A stretch of DNA of 14,083 nucleotides from JAYQUR01 sp038133505 (GTDB taxonomy: Bacteria > Pseudomonadota > Alphaproteobacteria > MPNO01 > UBA830), in contig JAYPTI010000087.1 of NCBI GenBank assembly GCA_038133505.1, positions 1-14,083 of the forward strand. The letters run 5' to 3'. Positions 6,922 through 14,083 of the stretch are shown here, piece by piece. Under the pieces are notes generated by a model. It was not told the origin of the DNA, ran no database searches, and saw nothing but the letters and a program-made list of their open reading frames with translations. A program made the translations under genes and the position numbers. Within the stretch, counting starts at the first letter, position 1, and each line of letters opens with the position of its first letter.

Positions 6922-9189
6922 TCAGACACGCACCGTGATCGGCTCCAGCCGGTCCGATTGCGGCAGTACCTCGCCGACGATCCTCGTTTCCGTGTATCCC
7001 AACTCTTTGAGTGCCGCGACGCACGCTTCGGCCCGGTCGCCGGGAACGCCCGCGAGCAGGCCGCCCGCGGTCTGCGGATCGAAGATCAGCGGATAGCGCG
7101 GGTCCCTGCCGGCTTCCTCGAGGTTGGCCACCGCGCGGCGCAGGCGCACGTTCTGCGGCTGCAGCGACGACACGATGCCGGCGGCGACCGTGTCGGCGGC
7201 GCCTTCCATCAGCGGGATCGCATCCATCTCGAGGACGACGTCGACCTCGGACGCGCGGACCATCTCCACGAGATGGCCGAGCAGGCCGAAGCCCGTGATG
7301 TCGGTCGCCGCATGCGAGCCGTGAGCGACGAGACATTCGGCGCCCTTGCGGTTGGACATTGCCATGTGATGGAGTGCGGCGGCGATCCATCGGCCCTTTG
7401 CCTTGTGGCGCATGTCGGCGGCGAACAGGGTGCCGGTGCCGATCGGCTTGGTGACGATCAGCTTGTCGCCCGGCCTCAGGCCGCCCTTGCGCATGATCCT
7501 GTCCTTGTCGATCAGCCCGTTGACGGAGAAGCCGAGGCTCAGTTCCGGGCCTTCGCTGGTATGGCCTCCGACGAGCGCGCAGTTCGCGTCGTTCAGGATT
7601 TCCATCGCGCCCGACATCATCTGTGTCAGCGTATCCTCCACCATGGTCTCGATGCCGAACGGCACGGTCGCGATGGCGAGCGCCGACTGCGGCTCGCCGC
7701 CCATCGCGTAGATGTCACCGAGGCTGTGGTTGGCCGCGATCTTTCCGAAGATGTAGGGATCGTCGATCATCGCCCGGAAGTAATCGACCGTCTGGACGGC
7801 GGCCTTGCCCGGCGGGATTTCGACGACCGCGGCGTCGTCCGGCGCGTGCAGTCCGATCAGTACGTCGTCGCGGTGCACCGGCGTCAGTTCGCTCAGCGCA
7901 CGGGTCAGCACCGTAGCGCCGACCTTGGCGCCGCACCCCCCGCACCGCATGGCGATGGCGGAGATCTCCTTGATCGTGTCGGCGGTCGCGAGACCCGCCG
8001 GCAGGTCGTGTGCGACCTCTTCGTCCATGTCGGGCAGTTCGTTGAACTTGTCCATGAAGCGGACGTCGATCCAGTCCTTCCACTTCCAGACCCACTCGCC
8101 CTTGACCGACCAGCCGCTCCGCGAGGCGACCGCGTATTTGTCGCCCGTCGAGATCAGGCCGAGAAAACTGGACTGCGGCCGGAACGGCGCCGGTGCCTGC
8201 CCGACCAGCGCGCGACGGAGGTTCCGGGTCAGCGGCTTGCCCTGGCGCACAGCGAAAACGCCCGATTTGGGCCGCGGATGGTTGACCATCGCGGCAACGT
8301 CGCCGGCGGCGTAGATGTCCGGGTGTGAGGTCGATTGAAGCGTGTCGGCGACCTCGATGAAGCCGTTCCCGTCGACGTCGAGCCCGGCCTCTCGCGGCCA
8401 GTCGGGGGCGCCCGCGGCCGTGACCCAGAGAATCTCGTCCGCTTCCAGCGTTCCGCCCCTGCCGGTCGTCAACCTGCCCGGCGCAACCTCTGCGACCGGC
8501 TCGTTCAGATGAAGGGCGACGTTACGATCGTTCAGCGTCCGCATGAAGGTCCGGCGGACGGACGCGTTATGGGTCGGCAGGATCTCGGCCGCGTCGCTGA
8601 ACAGGTGGAACTCGATGTCGTCGGCGGTGCGCCCGGTCTCGGCGCGGAGCTTGCCGAGCCGGTACTGGATTGCCAGCAGGATCTCAACGCCGCCGGCACC
8701 GGCGCCGACGACGGCGATGCGCATCGGGCCCTTGTGAGCCAGCGCCCGCGCGCTCAGCGCCTCCCACCGGTCGAGGAAGTTGTTGATCGGCTTGACCGGC
8801 GTAACGTTTCCGGTCGCGCCGGGGACGTGCGACGTGTTGGGCGTGGAACCCGTGTTGATCGACAGCAGGTCGTAGCGCACCGGCGGGCGGTTGTCGCACA
8901 GGATACGACGGCCGGACGCGTCGAGGGCGGTGACCGTGCTGTGATAGAACCGTGCGCCCGCGAACCGGGCCAGCGCGCCGAGGTCGATGTGGGCGTCGTC
9001 GTAGCCGTAATGGCCGGCGACGTAGCCTGGCAGCATGCCGGAATAGGGCGTATGCGCGTCACGGCAGATCAGGGTGAGCCGCACGCCCGGCACCGGTTTC
9101 ATGCCGAAGCTCTTGAGCACGGCGACATGGCTGTGCCCGCCGCCGATCAGAACGAGGTCCTTGACGACCGGGGTGTCAGATTTTTCCAT
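6922..9189 (-). CDS. selD: Selenide, water dikinase (selenophosphate synthetase) with N-terminal FAD/NAD oxidoreductase domain
   Basis: A 755-residue two-domain protein. Residues 1 to ~385 form a pyridine-nucleotide-disulfide/NDH-2-like flavoprotein: an FAD-binding IGGGHSH (15-21), the SGMLPGYVAGHY stretch typical of SelD-linked oxidoreductases, an NAD-binding GAGAGGVE (162-169) and an AAGDVA motif (294-299). Residues ~410-755 are SelD, which makes selenophosphate from selenide and ATP. The GGCGAK motif keeps the catalytic Cys419 and Lys422, equivalent to E. coli Cys17 and Lys20. GDIYAMGG (491-498), GGHT (541-544) and TDITGFGLLGH (629-639) bind metal and nucleotide. Cys419 is encoded by TGC, so it is not selenocysteine. 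It is the last gene of the ABC operon: its ATG abuts the permease TAA with no gap. It probably serves as the SenC equivalent supplying SenB. No selA, selB or selU gene is in the window. Confidence 0.95.
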   Translation of the reverse strand: MEKSDTPVVKDLVLIGGGHSHVAVLKSFGMKPVPGVRLTLICRDAHTPYSGMLPGYVAGHYGYDDAHIDLGALARFAGARFYHSTVTALDASGRRILCDNRPPVRYDLLSINTGSTPNTSHVPGATGNVTPVKPINNFLDRWEALSARALAHKGPMRIAVVGAGAGGVEILLAIQYRLGKLRAETGRTADDIEFHLFSDAAEILPTHNASVRRTFMRTLNDRNVALHLNEPVAEVAPGRLTTGRGGTLEADEILWVTAAGAPDWPREAGLDVDGNGFIEVADTLQSTSHPDIYAAGDVAAMVNHPRPKSGVFAVRQGKPLTRNLRRALVGQAPAPFRPQSSFLGLISTGDKYAVASRSGWSVKGEWVWKWKDWIDVRFMDKFNELPDMDEEVAHDLPAGLATADTIKEISAIAMRCGGCGAKVGATVLTRALSELTPVHRDDVLIGLHAPDDAAVVEIPPGKAAVQTVDYFRAMIDDPYIFGKIAANHSLGDIYAMGGEPQSALAIATVPFGIETMVEDTLTQMMSGAMEILNDANCALVGGHTSEGPELSLGFSVNGLIDKDRIMRKGGLRPGDKLIVTKPIGTGTLFAADMRHKAKGRWIAAALHHMAMSNRKGAECLVAHGSHAATDITGFGLLGHLVEMVRASEVDVVLEMDAIPLMEGAADTVAAGIVSSLQPQNVRLRRAVANLEEAGRDPRYPLIFDPQTAGGLLAGVPGDRAEACVAALKELGYTETRIVGEVLPQSDRLEPITVRV

Positions 9190-10677
9190 TTACCGATGTT
9201 CCAGTGTGGTCTGCAGGCGAAGCCGCGCGCGCACGGTCCGCGAAATCGCATCGACGCCGATGTTCAGCAGCGCCGTGACGAGGATGAGAAACAGCGCGCG
9301 GTCGAATCGCAGGTCGGCGAACGCACTGTCGATGTAGAAGCCGAGCGTCGCGATACCGAGCATGCCGAGGATCGCGGTTTCACGCATGATTACCTCCCAG
9401 CGATAGAACAGCAACGCCAGCAGCGGCCGGTAGACGCGCGGCACGATCTCGTAGAAATACCGGTTCAGGCCCCCTGCGGCATCCACACGCAGTTGTATCG
9501 TTTCGGTAAAGCGGCCGATCAGGTGGCCGATGATGGCGCCGTTATGGAGCGACAGGGCGACGATTGCCGGCAGCATCGACGGACCCCACAGATGCAGCAG
9601 GAAGAACGCGAGCAAATATTCCGGCGTCGAGCGCGCCACGACGAGAAATACATGTCCGGTCGAACGGCTCACGCGGCCGAGCAGCAGCGGCGAGATCAGC
9701 GGGAAGAACACGAGCGTCAGGAAGCCGGTTGCGATCAGAGCGATCATCGTCAGCTGAACGGTCGCGATCGTGCCGGGCCAGATCTGGTGCGTCAGCAGCA
9801 TGCCGGCCCAGTCGCCGAGGTTCGCCATCATGTTTTCCCCGCCCGCGCGGATCGGATGGGGCACGATGTCCTGGGTCAGGAACCGGACGATGTTCGATGT
9901 GGAGAACGTCACGCCCCATGGCAGGATGGCGAGCGCGCCGATCAGATAGACCGGCAATAGCGGCTTCTTCATCCAGATCCGCATGCTGGCGATCACCAGG
10001 TAGAACAGGATCAAAAGAGCCGAGACCTCGGAGTAGTGGCCTTCCTTGAAGGCCGTCTCCAAGTGGAAGCCCAGCGTCGGCAGGCCGATGAAACCCAGTA
10101 CCGCGCTCGACCGGAGCCCGCATTCCAGCCGGTACATCGAGTAGGTGCGGAAATGCGCCCACGCGTCCGGCAGCCGGACGAACATGAAGGTCGACGTCCG
10201 CCCGGTTCCCGGCGGCAGCGACTGCAGCGGCGACCGGTCGCCCTCCTCGAGGATCTCCGCGTAGACCTTGGCGATGATCCCGGAATAGGGGATCGCGATG
10301 GCGAGGATGCCAGTGAGCGGCGACAGGCCGAACATCTGCAGGAAGATGAGCGCCCAGAACAGCTCGTGGATCGCGCGCACGAACGCGCAGCCGACGCGCA
10401 CGATGCGGCTGAAGAACAGCAGCGCCAGCAGGAACCCCATCACGTTGCCGAGCGCAACGCCGACGAGCGCGAAGGACAGCGTGTAGCCCATCGACAATGC
10501 GAGACTGTCGGTCGAATAGAAATCGGGGGCGATAAGCCCCTGGAGGAGTTTCGCGAATTCGCCCCAGGGATCCACCGTCGTCACCGCGATGTCCGCGAAG
10601 ATCAGACACAGCAGCGCGATCAGCAGGAAGCCCGACGTCGTGCGGGCAAGGGGCGACGGGGCAGGGCGGGCGGTCAT
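9190..10677 (-). CDS. ABC transporter fused permease, putative selenate/selenite (PhnE-like)
   Basis: A 495-residue inner-membrane permease made of two PhnE-like halves. The internal duplication is plain: residues ~186-210 (SSAVLGFIGLPTLGFHLETAF) repeat as ~429-453 (ETAILGMLGIATLGFYIDSAF). Each half also has an EAA-type ATPase-contact loop before that block (IAKVYAEILEEG near 135-146, and IIGHLIGRFTETI near 382-394). About 10-12 hydrophobic segments are visible. The fusion would let a single polypeptide supply both membrane domains. The ATG overlaps the ATPase stop (ATGA) and the TAA abuts selD. Substrate assignment rests on selD in the same operon and on the known link between selD and this transporter type. 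By sequence alone it would be called phosphonate/phosphate-like. Confidence 0.85.
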   Translation of the reverse strand: MTARPAPSPLARTTSGFLLIALLCLIFADIAVTTVDPWGEFAKLLQGLIAPDFYSTDSLALSMGYTLSFALVGVALGNVMGFLLALLFFSRIVRVGCAFVRAIHELFWALIFLQMFGLSPLTGILAIAIPYSGIIAKVYAEILEEGDRSPLQSLPPGTGRTSTFMFVRLPDAWAHFRTYSMYRLECGLRSSAVLGFIGLPTLGFHLETAFKEGHYSEVSALLILFYLVIASMRIWMKKPLLPVYLIGALAILPWGVTFSTSNIVRFLTQDIVPHPIRAGGENMMANLGDWAGMLLTHQIWPGTIATVQLTMIALIATGFLTLVFFPLISPLLLGRVSRSTGHVFLVVARSTPEYLLAFFLLHLWGPSMLPAIVALSLHNGAIIGHLIGRFTETIQLRVDAAGGLNRYFYEIVPRVYRPLLALLFYRWEVIMRETAILGMLGIATLGFYIDSAFADLRFDRALFLILVTALLNIGVDAISRTVRARLRLQTTLEHR

Positions 10678-11339
10678 TCCGGATCGATGCGGTAGAGCTC
10701 GTCGAGATCCTCCGGCGTCATGCCGTCGGAAGGCGTGTCCATGACCACGCGGCCGCCCCTGATGCCGATCAGCCGGTCGGCGAACTCGATCGCCAGCGCG
10801 CGGTCGTGCATGGCGAGGACGACGGTCTCCTTTTCGGAGTCCATGGCGGCAAGGATCTCGCGCGCCTGATGCTCGTCGACGGCGGAGACGGGCTCGTCGG
10901 CGATCATGATGCGCCCGGGATTGAACAGGGCGCGGCCAAGCGCCGTGCGCTGGTACTGCCCGCCCGACAGCTCGCCGACGCCGGTGAAAATCTTGTCCTC
11001 CAGCCGGAGCCGGCTCAGCACCTTGCGGACGTCGTCCACGTCGTTTCGTGCCGGCCAGACGAGATTGCGGATGTTGCGGGCGAGCGAATAACGGTCGAGC
11101 CGGCCCATATAGACGTTATGGAATACCGTCAGCGCCTGGACGAGGCCCAGGTTTTGCGGCATCAGCGCCGCGTCCGCCGCGCATTTTTCGTGGATCAGGC
11201 GGAGCAGCGTCGTCTTGCCGGCGCCGCTCTCCCCGACGAGCGCGATGCGCTCGCCGGGGTCGATCTTCAGCGAGAGCCCGCTCAGTATCGTCGTGCCGTT
11301 ATAACCCGCCGATTCGTCGCGAAGCTCGATCAGGCTCAT
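10674..11339 (-). CDS. ABC transporter ATP-binding protein, putative selenate/selenite (PhnC-like)
   Basis: A 221-residue cytoplasmic ATPase with the full motif set: Walker A GESGAGKTT (36-44), Q-loop Gln62, signature LSGGQ (124-128), Walker B IMIADEP (144-150) and H-loop His178. I choose ATG 11339-11337, giving MSLIELRDESAGYNG. It overlaps the upstream TGA by one base (TGATG) and gives the normal family length. The longer open frame adds 63 residues that merely read the binding-protein gene in another frame. It ends overlapping the permease start by four bases, so translational coupling through the operon is likely. It would power the fused permease encoded next. Confidence 0.9.
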   Translation of the reverse strand: MSLIELRDESAGYNGTTILSGLSLKIDPGERIALVGESGAGKTTLLRLIHEKCAADAALMPQNLGLVQALTVFHNVYMGRLDRYSLARNIRNLVWPARNDVDDVRKVLSRLRLEDKIFTGVGELSGGQYQRTALGRALFNPGRIMIADEPVSAVDEHQAREILAAMDSEKETVVLAMHDRALAIEFADRLIGIRGGRVVMDTPSDGMTPEDLDELYRIDPE

Positions 11340-12211
11340 CAGTCGATGAGGCCGATCGATTTCGCCGTATCGAGGATCGGCTTGTAGTCCGCGTTGGTCG
11401 CCGGAATGAACGACGAGCGCGGGAAGGACTTCAGCAAATCCGGATCGTTCATCGACAGCAGCGCCGCCTTCACCTTCTCGGTGAAGCCCTTGCCGAATTT
11501 CGCATCCGCGTCGCCGCGGATCGTCCACTGGTAGTCCGGATAGGTCGGCGTCCGCCAGATGACCTTGACTTTCGACGTGTCGATCTTGCCTTCCTTAACC
11601 TCTCGCTCCCAGACGGCGTAGTTGGTCGCGCCGACCTGGTAAGCGCCCGACTGCACCAGCGAGATCGTGCGCGAGTGATCGCCGCTGAAACCGACGCGCG
11701 AGAACACGTCGTCCGGCGACTTGCCGAAAGCGCGGCGGATATGGAATTCCGGCATCAGGCGGCCCGACGTCGAGCCCTTGGAGCCGAACGTGAAGGTCTT
11801 GCCGGCCATCCCCTTCGGAAACTCCTTGGTCTCCGAAAGGCCGGTGCTCGAGTGGGCGATGAAGTACGTGACGAAGCTGACGTCTTCCTTGCCCTGCGCG
11901 ATGGCCTGGGACCCGGCAACGAGCTGACGCGCGCGCACGCCTGAAAGACCGCCGAACCAGGCAAGCTGCACCTGGTTGTTGCGGAACGCGGTTACGGCGG
12001 CGGCGTATGATTTGACGGGTACGTATTTGACGTCGATGCCGAGTTTGTCCGACAGGTAGGTCGAGACCTTGCCGAACCGCGTGCGAAGCTGCGTTTCGTC
12101 CTGATCGGGAATGGCCGTAAAGACGAAACTGTCGGCAGCGATTGCCGTCCCTGAGGACAGCATGGGTGCGATCGCGATCGCGGCGGCCCCGATCAGTTTT
12201 CCGATTTTCAT
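11339..12211 (-). CDS. Periplasmic substrate-binding protein of a putative selenate/selenite ABC transporter (PhnD-like)
   Basis: A 290-residue PhnD-superfamily binding protein. A signal peptide is clear: MKIGK, a hydrophobic core and a TAIAA cleavage region near residues 22-26. The mature part has the family's hallmarks: FTAIPDQDET, an RFGKVSTYLSDKLG stretch, QLAWFGGLSG and FTFGSKGSTSGRLMPEF. It resembles the subfamily that curated models call putative selenate ABC transporter substrate-binding protein (TIGR04553, from memory), which regularly sits near selD as here. It is the first gene of the operon. The ATG at 12211 has CGGAG 8 bases upstream. The ligand (selenate, selenite or another oxyanion) cannot be read from the sequence. 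Confidence 0.85.
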   Translation of the reverse strand: MKIGKLIGAAAIAIAPMLSSGTAIAADSFVFTAIPDQDETQLRTRFGKVSTYLSDKLGIDVKYVPVKSYAAAVTAFRNNQVQLAWFGGLSGVRARQLVAGSQAIAQGKEDVSFVTYFIAHSSTGLSETKEFPKGMAGKTFTFGSKGSTSGRLMPEFHIRRAFGKSPDDVFSRVGFSGDHSRTISLVQSGAYQVGATNYAVWEREVKEGKIDTSKVKVIWRTPTYPDYQWTIRGDADAKFGKGFTEKVKAALLSMNDPDLLKSFPRSSFIPATNADYKPILDTAKSIGLID

Positions 12212-12268
12212 GGATATTTCTCCGTTTTGGTGTCCCCCTCCCCGGAGCGACCCGGGGCCTTCGGACCT

Positions 12269-12280
12269 GATACTAGTATC
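12269..12280. promoter_or_regulatory. Perfect palindrome GATACTAGTATC, candidate operator
   Basis: A 12-bp perfect dyad that is AT-rich within GC-rich surroundings, placed 58 bp before the binding-protein start and 117 bp before the TRAP start. This is what a dimeric regulator site could look like. No regulator gene is in the window and the motif occurs once in this gap, so its function is inferred. Confidence 0.35.
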
Positions 12281-12386
12281 CCGTCAACCGTCCCGCTAGC
12301 TGGCGGATTGCTCGATCACCGTCACTTGACCGGACGGCAAAAGCCAGAGACGTTAGGCGCGAGAGCGCCGGTCGACAAACGGCGTC

Positions 12387-12392
12387 GGGAGG
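12387..12392 (+). promoter_or_regulatory. Shine-Dalgarno GGGAGG deciding a GTG start
   Basis: GGGAGG lies 4 bases before GTG 12397. It supports this GTG as the TRAP permease start, since no ATG is available in the right place. Confidence 0.6.
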
Positions 12393-12396
12393 ATAC

Positions 12397-14083
12397 GTGT
12401 CTGAAGAGAGAAACGCGGGCGGGGGCTTTCGGCCGCTTGCCCGGCCGGTCAAGGTCGTCCACGACGCGCTGCTCGTGTCGCTGGCGCTGCTGGGCGCGAT
12501 CTGGTCGCTCGAGATCCATGCCGACCTTGGCATCATCATCTTCAAGGAACAGTTCCTCGCGCTGATCTTCACGATCGGCATGGTCGGCATCTTCATCGCC
12601 GTGCCGGCGCGCAAGGCCGCCGAACCCGGACCGACGCCTTGGTACGATTGGCTCCTGGCCGCGGCCTCTGTCGTCGTCGGCTTCTACGTGATGATCGGCT
12701 TTCCGATCCTGCGCAACGATCTGGGCTCGATGTCGGCGGACCGGATGATCCTGGGGACCATCGCCGTCATCCTCGTCATGGAGGCGACGCGGCGCGTCGC
12801 GGGCTGGGCGCTTCTCGTCCTCGCCGGTTTCCTGATCTTCTACGCGCTGACGTCCGACTATTTCCCGGGCTTTCTCGAGGCGCCCGGCGAAAGCTGGGAC
12901 CGGCTCGCCATCTACATGTATCTCGACGGCAACGCCCTGTTCGGCTTTCCGCTGACCGTTACCGCCAGCATGATCATCGCCTTCATCATCTTCGGGCGCA
13001 TGCTCTATGCCGTGAACGGCGCGGAAATCCTGACCGATTTCGCGATGGCGGCGATGGGCGGCTTCCGCGGCGGGCCGGCCAAGGTCGCGGTGCTTGCCTC
13101 CAGTTTCTTCGGCACCATTTCGGGCAGCGCCGTCGCCAACGTGCTGATGGACGGGCCGATCACCATCCCGATGATGCGGAAAAGCGGCTATCCCGGCCCG
13201 GTCGCCGCCGCCATCGAGGCAGTCGCTTCCACGGGCGGACAGATTATGCCGCCCGTGATGGGTATTACGGCCTTCATCATGGCCGAATTCCTGTCGGTCC
13301 CGTACGGCGAGGTGGTGCTCGCGGCACTGCTGCCGGCGCTCCTGTATTACGTCGCGCTGTTCGCCCAGGTCGATATCGAGGCAGCGCGCCACAATCTCGG
13401 CGGGCTGCCGCGCAGCCAGCTTCCCAGCATCGTCACCGCATCGAAGCGCGGCCTGGTGTTCGTCATCCCGATCGCAGTGCTGATCTACACGCTGATGTTC
13501 GAGCGCTGGCAGCCCGGCAAGTCCGCCATGGCCGCGGCCATCGTCACAATCATCATCGGCGCGTTGCATCCCTACACCCGCCCGTCGCTGAAGCGCCTGA
13601 TGGACGAGCTGCGCGAGACCGGCCGGATCATCCTCGACCTGATGGTGATCACGGCGATCGCCGGCATCATCATCGGCCTGCTGCAGCTCACAGGCCTCGC
13701 CTTCAACGTCTCGCTCCTTCTGGCCGAGGCGGCGGGCGGCAGCCTGCCGCTGCTCCTGCTGCTGACGGCGGTCGTCTGCACGGTGTTGGGCATGGGACTG
13801 CCGTCGGCGGTCATCTACCTCGTGCTGTCGGTGATCGCGGCGCCGGCGCTGGTCGAGGCGGGCGTTGTCGAGATGTCGGCGCACCTGTTCCTGTTCTACT
13901 TCGGCATGCTGTCGATGATCACGCCGCCTGTGTGTCTCGCCACGATCGCGGCGGCATCGGTTGCCGGGACGAATTTCTGGCAGACCGGCTGGGCCGGCGT
14001 ACGGCTCGGGTTCGCGGCCTACGTGGTGACTTTCCTGTTCGTCTATTACCCGGAGCTGATCTTCGTCGGCTCGCCGGCGTCCA
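12397..14083 (+). CDS. TRAP transporter fused permease, 4TM/12TM type (partial, runs off the right edge)
   Basis: An open frame of 562 codons begins at GTG (SEERNAGGGF...) and has no stop before the window ends. It is a TRAP transporter in which the small 4TM (DctQ-like) and large 12TM (DctM-like) membrane subunits are fused. Together with a periplasmic, often TAXI-type, binding protein they import organic solutes using an ion gradient. N-terminal helices from about residue 25 are followed by LVMEATRRVAGW, then the DctM core: GGFRGGPAKVAV, SSFFGTISGSAVAN, EAVASTGGQIMPPVMG, LGMGLPSAVIY and MITPPVCL. Family members are usually longer, so roughly 80-250 C-terminal residues may lie beyond the edge. 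No binding-protein gene is seen, and the substrate is unknown. It is transcribed away from the selenium operon and is a paralogue of the broken copy at 1270-2600. Confidence 0.93.
   Translation, partial: MSEERNAGGGFRPLARPVKVVHDALLVSLALLGAIWSLEIHADLGIIIFKEQFLALIFTIGMVGIFIAVPARKAAEPGPTPWYDWLLAAASVVVGFYVMIGFPILRNDLGSMSADRMILGTIAVILVMEATRRVAGWALLVLAGFLIFYALTSDYFPGFLEAPGESWDRLAIYMYLDGNALFGFPLTVTASMIIAFIIFGRMLYAVNGAEILTDFAMAAMGGFRGGPAKVAVLASSFFGTISGSAVANVLMDGPITIPMMRKSGYPGPVAAAIEAVASTGGQIMPPVMGITAFIMAEFLSVPYGEVVLAALLPALLYYVALFAQVDIEAARHNLGGLPRSQLPSIVTASKRGLVFVIPIAVLIYTLMFERWQPGKSAMAAAIVTIIIGALHPYTRPSLKRLMDELRETGRIILDLMVITAIAGIIIGLLQLTGLAFNVSLLLAEAAGGSLPLLLLLTAVVCTVLGMGLPSAVIYLVLSVIAAPALVEAGVVEMSAHLFLFYFGMLSMITPPVCLATIAAASVAGTNFWQTGWAGVRLGFAAYVVTFLFVYYPELIFVGSPAS

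Larger units (their letters stand above)
12212..12396. promoter_or_regulatory. Divergent intergenic region between the selenium ABC operon and the TRAP permease
   Basis: This 185-bp gap must hold control signals for both directions. It contains a CCCCGG/CCGGGG hairpin (12240-12257, 6-base loop) in the leader of the binding-protein gene, a perfect 12-bp palindrome (12269-12280), a near-palindrome CCGCTAGCTGGCGG (12293-12306, one mismatched pair) and CCGTC repeats at 12281, 12288 and 12319. A GGCGC-GAGA-GCGCC hairpin (12356-12369) lies in the leader of the TRAP gene. TTGACG on the minus strand (12287-12282) and TTGACC on the plus strand (12326-12331) could be -35 boxes, but neither has a convincing -10 partner. 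Confidence 0.5.

Noticed and set aside
7931..7950. Selenocysteine in the SelD active site
   Set aside because: The catalytic position (Cys419) is encoded by TGC on the minus strand, so it is an ordinary cysteine.
8335..9960. Long plus-strand open frame (541 codons) across selD and the permease
   Set aside because: It is antisense to two well-supported genes. Its translation is rich in Arg, Asp, Gln and His with no recognisable domain, as expected for a GC-rich shadow frame.
11340..11528. 63-residue N-terminal extension of the ABC ATPase
   Set aside because: The extension reads the binding-protein gene in another frame. The ATG at 11339 gives the standard ATPase start and a TGATG overlap.
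9190..12211. Phosphonate ABC transporter (PhnCDE) annotation
   Set aside because: The proteins are PhnCDE-like by fold, but the operon ends with selD abutting the permease and no phosphonate catabolism gene is present. Selenium oxyanion is the better prediction, still unproven.
12326..12354. Promoter for the TRAP gene built on TTGACC
   Set aside because: No convincing -10 hexamer lies 16-19 bases downstream, so it is not listed as a separate promoter.
12322..13884. Long minus-strand open frame (520 codons) opposite the TRAP permease
   Set aside because: The opposite strand encodes a clear TRAP permease, and this frame's low-complexity charged translation is a codon-bias artefact.

Overview
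The window is GC-rich (roughly 65%). Its gene repertoire (TRAP 4TM/12TM permeases, PhnD-like ABC transporters, tightly packed operons) suggests a proteobacterium, probably an alphaproteobacterium. No rRNA, tRNA or CRISPR is visible to place it further.

Left flank (1-2600): a scar of gene decay. A thiolase-family gene is cut at about base 994 by the left end of an IS3-family insertion sequence. Only the first ~275 bp of that element survive. Its OrfA reading frame runs directly into the middle of a TRAP fused-permease gene that has lost its 5' third and carries two in-frame TAG stops. The simplest history is IS insertion, then a deletion removing most of the IS, the thiolase 3' end and the TRAP 5' part.

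Core (2611-12211): what looks like a nearly complete selenium-uptake and selenoneine-biosynthesis locus. senA (EgtB-like selenoneine synthase, minus strand) and senB (selenosugar synthase glycosyltransferase, plus strand) diverge, with 23 bp between their start codons. A flippase-like integral membrane gene follows senA. A ketopantoate-reductase-family gene follows senB at 3 bp. Converging on that pair is a four-gene minus-strand operon with overlapping or abutting ends. It encodes a PhnD-like periplasmic binding protein, an ABC ATPase, a double-length fused permease, and a selenophosphate synthetase (SelD) fused behind an FAD/NAD oxidoreductase domain. The inferred route is: selenium oxyanion import, reduction to selenide, selenophosphate (SelD), selenosugar (SenB), then joining to hercynine by SenA to give selenoneine. 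The hercynine-making enzyme EgtD is not in the window.

Right flank (12212-14083): a 185-bp divergent intergenic region with a perfect 12-bp palindrome. It is followed by an apparently intact TRAP 4TM/12TM fused permease running off the right edge. This is a paralogue of the broken one on the left.
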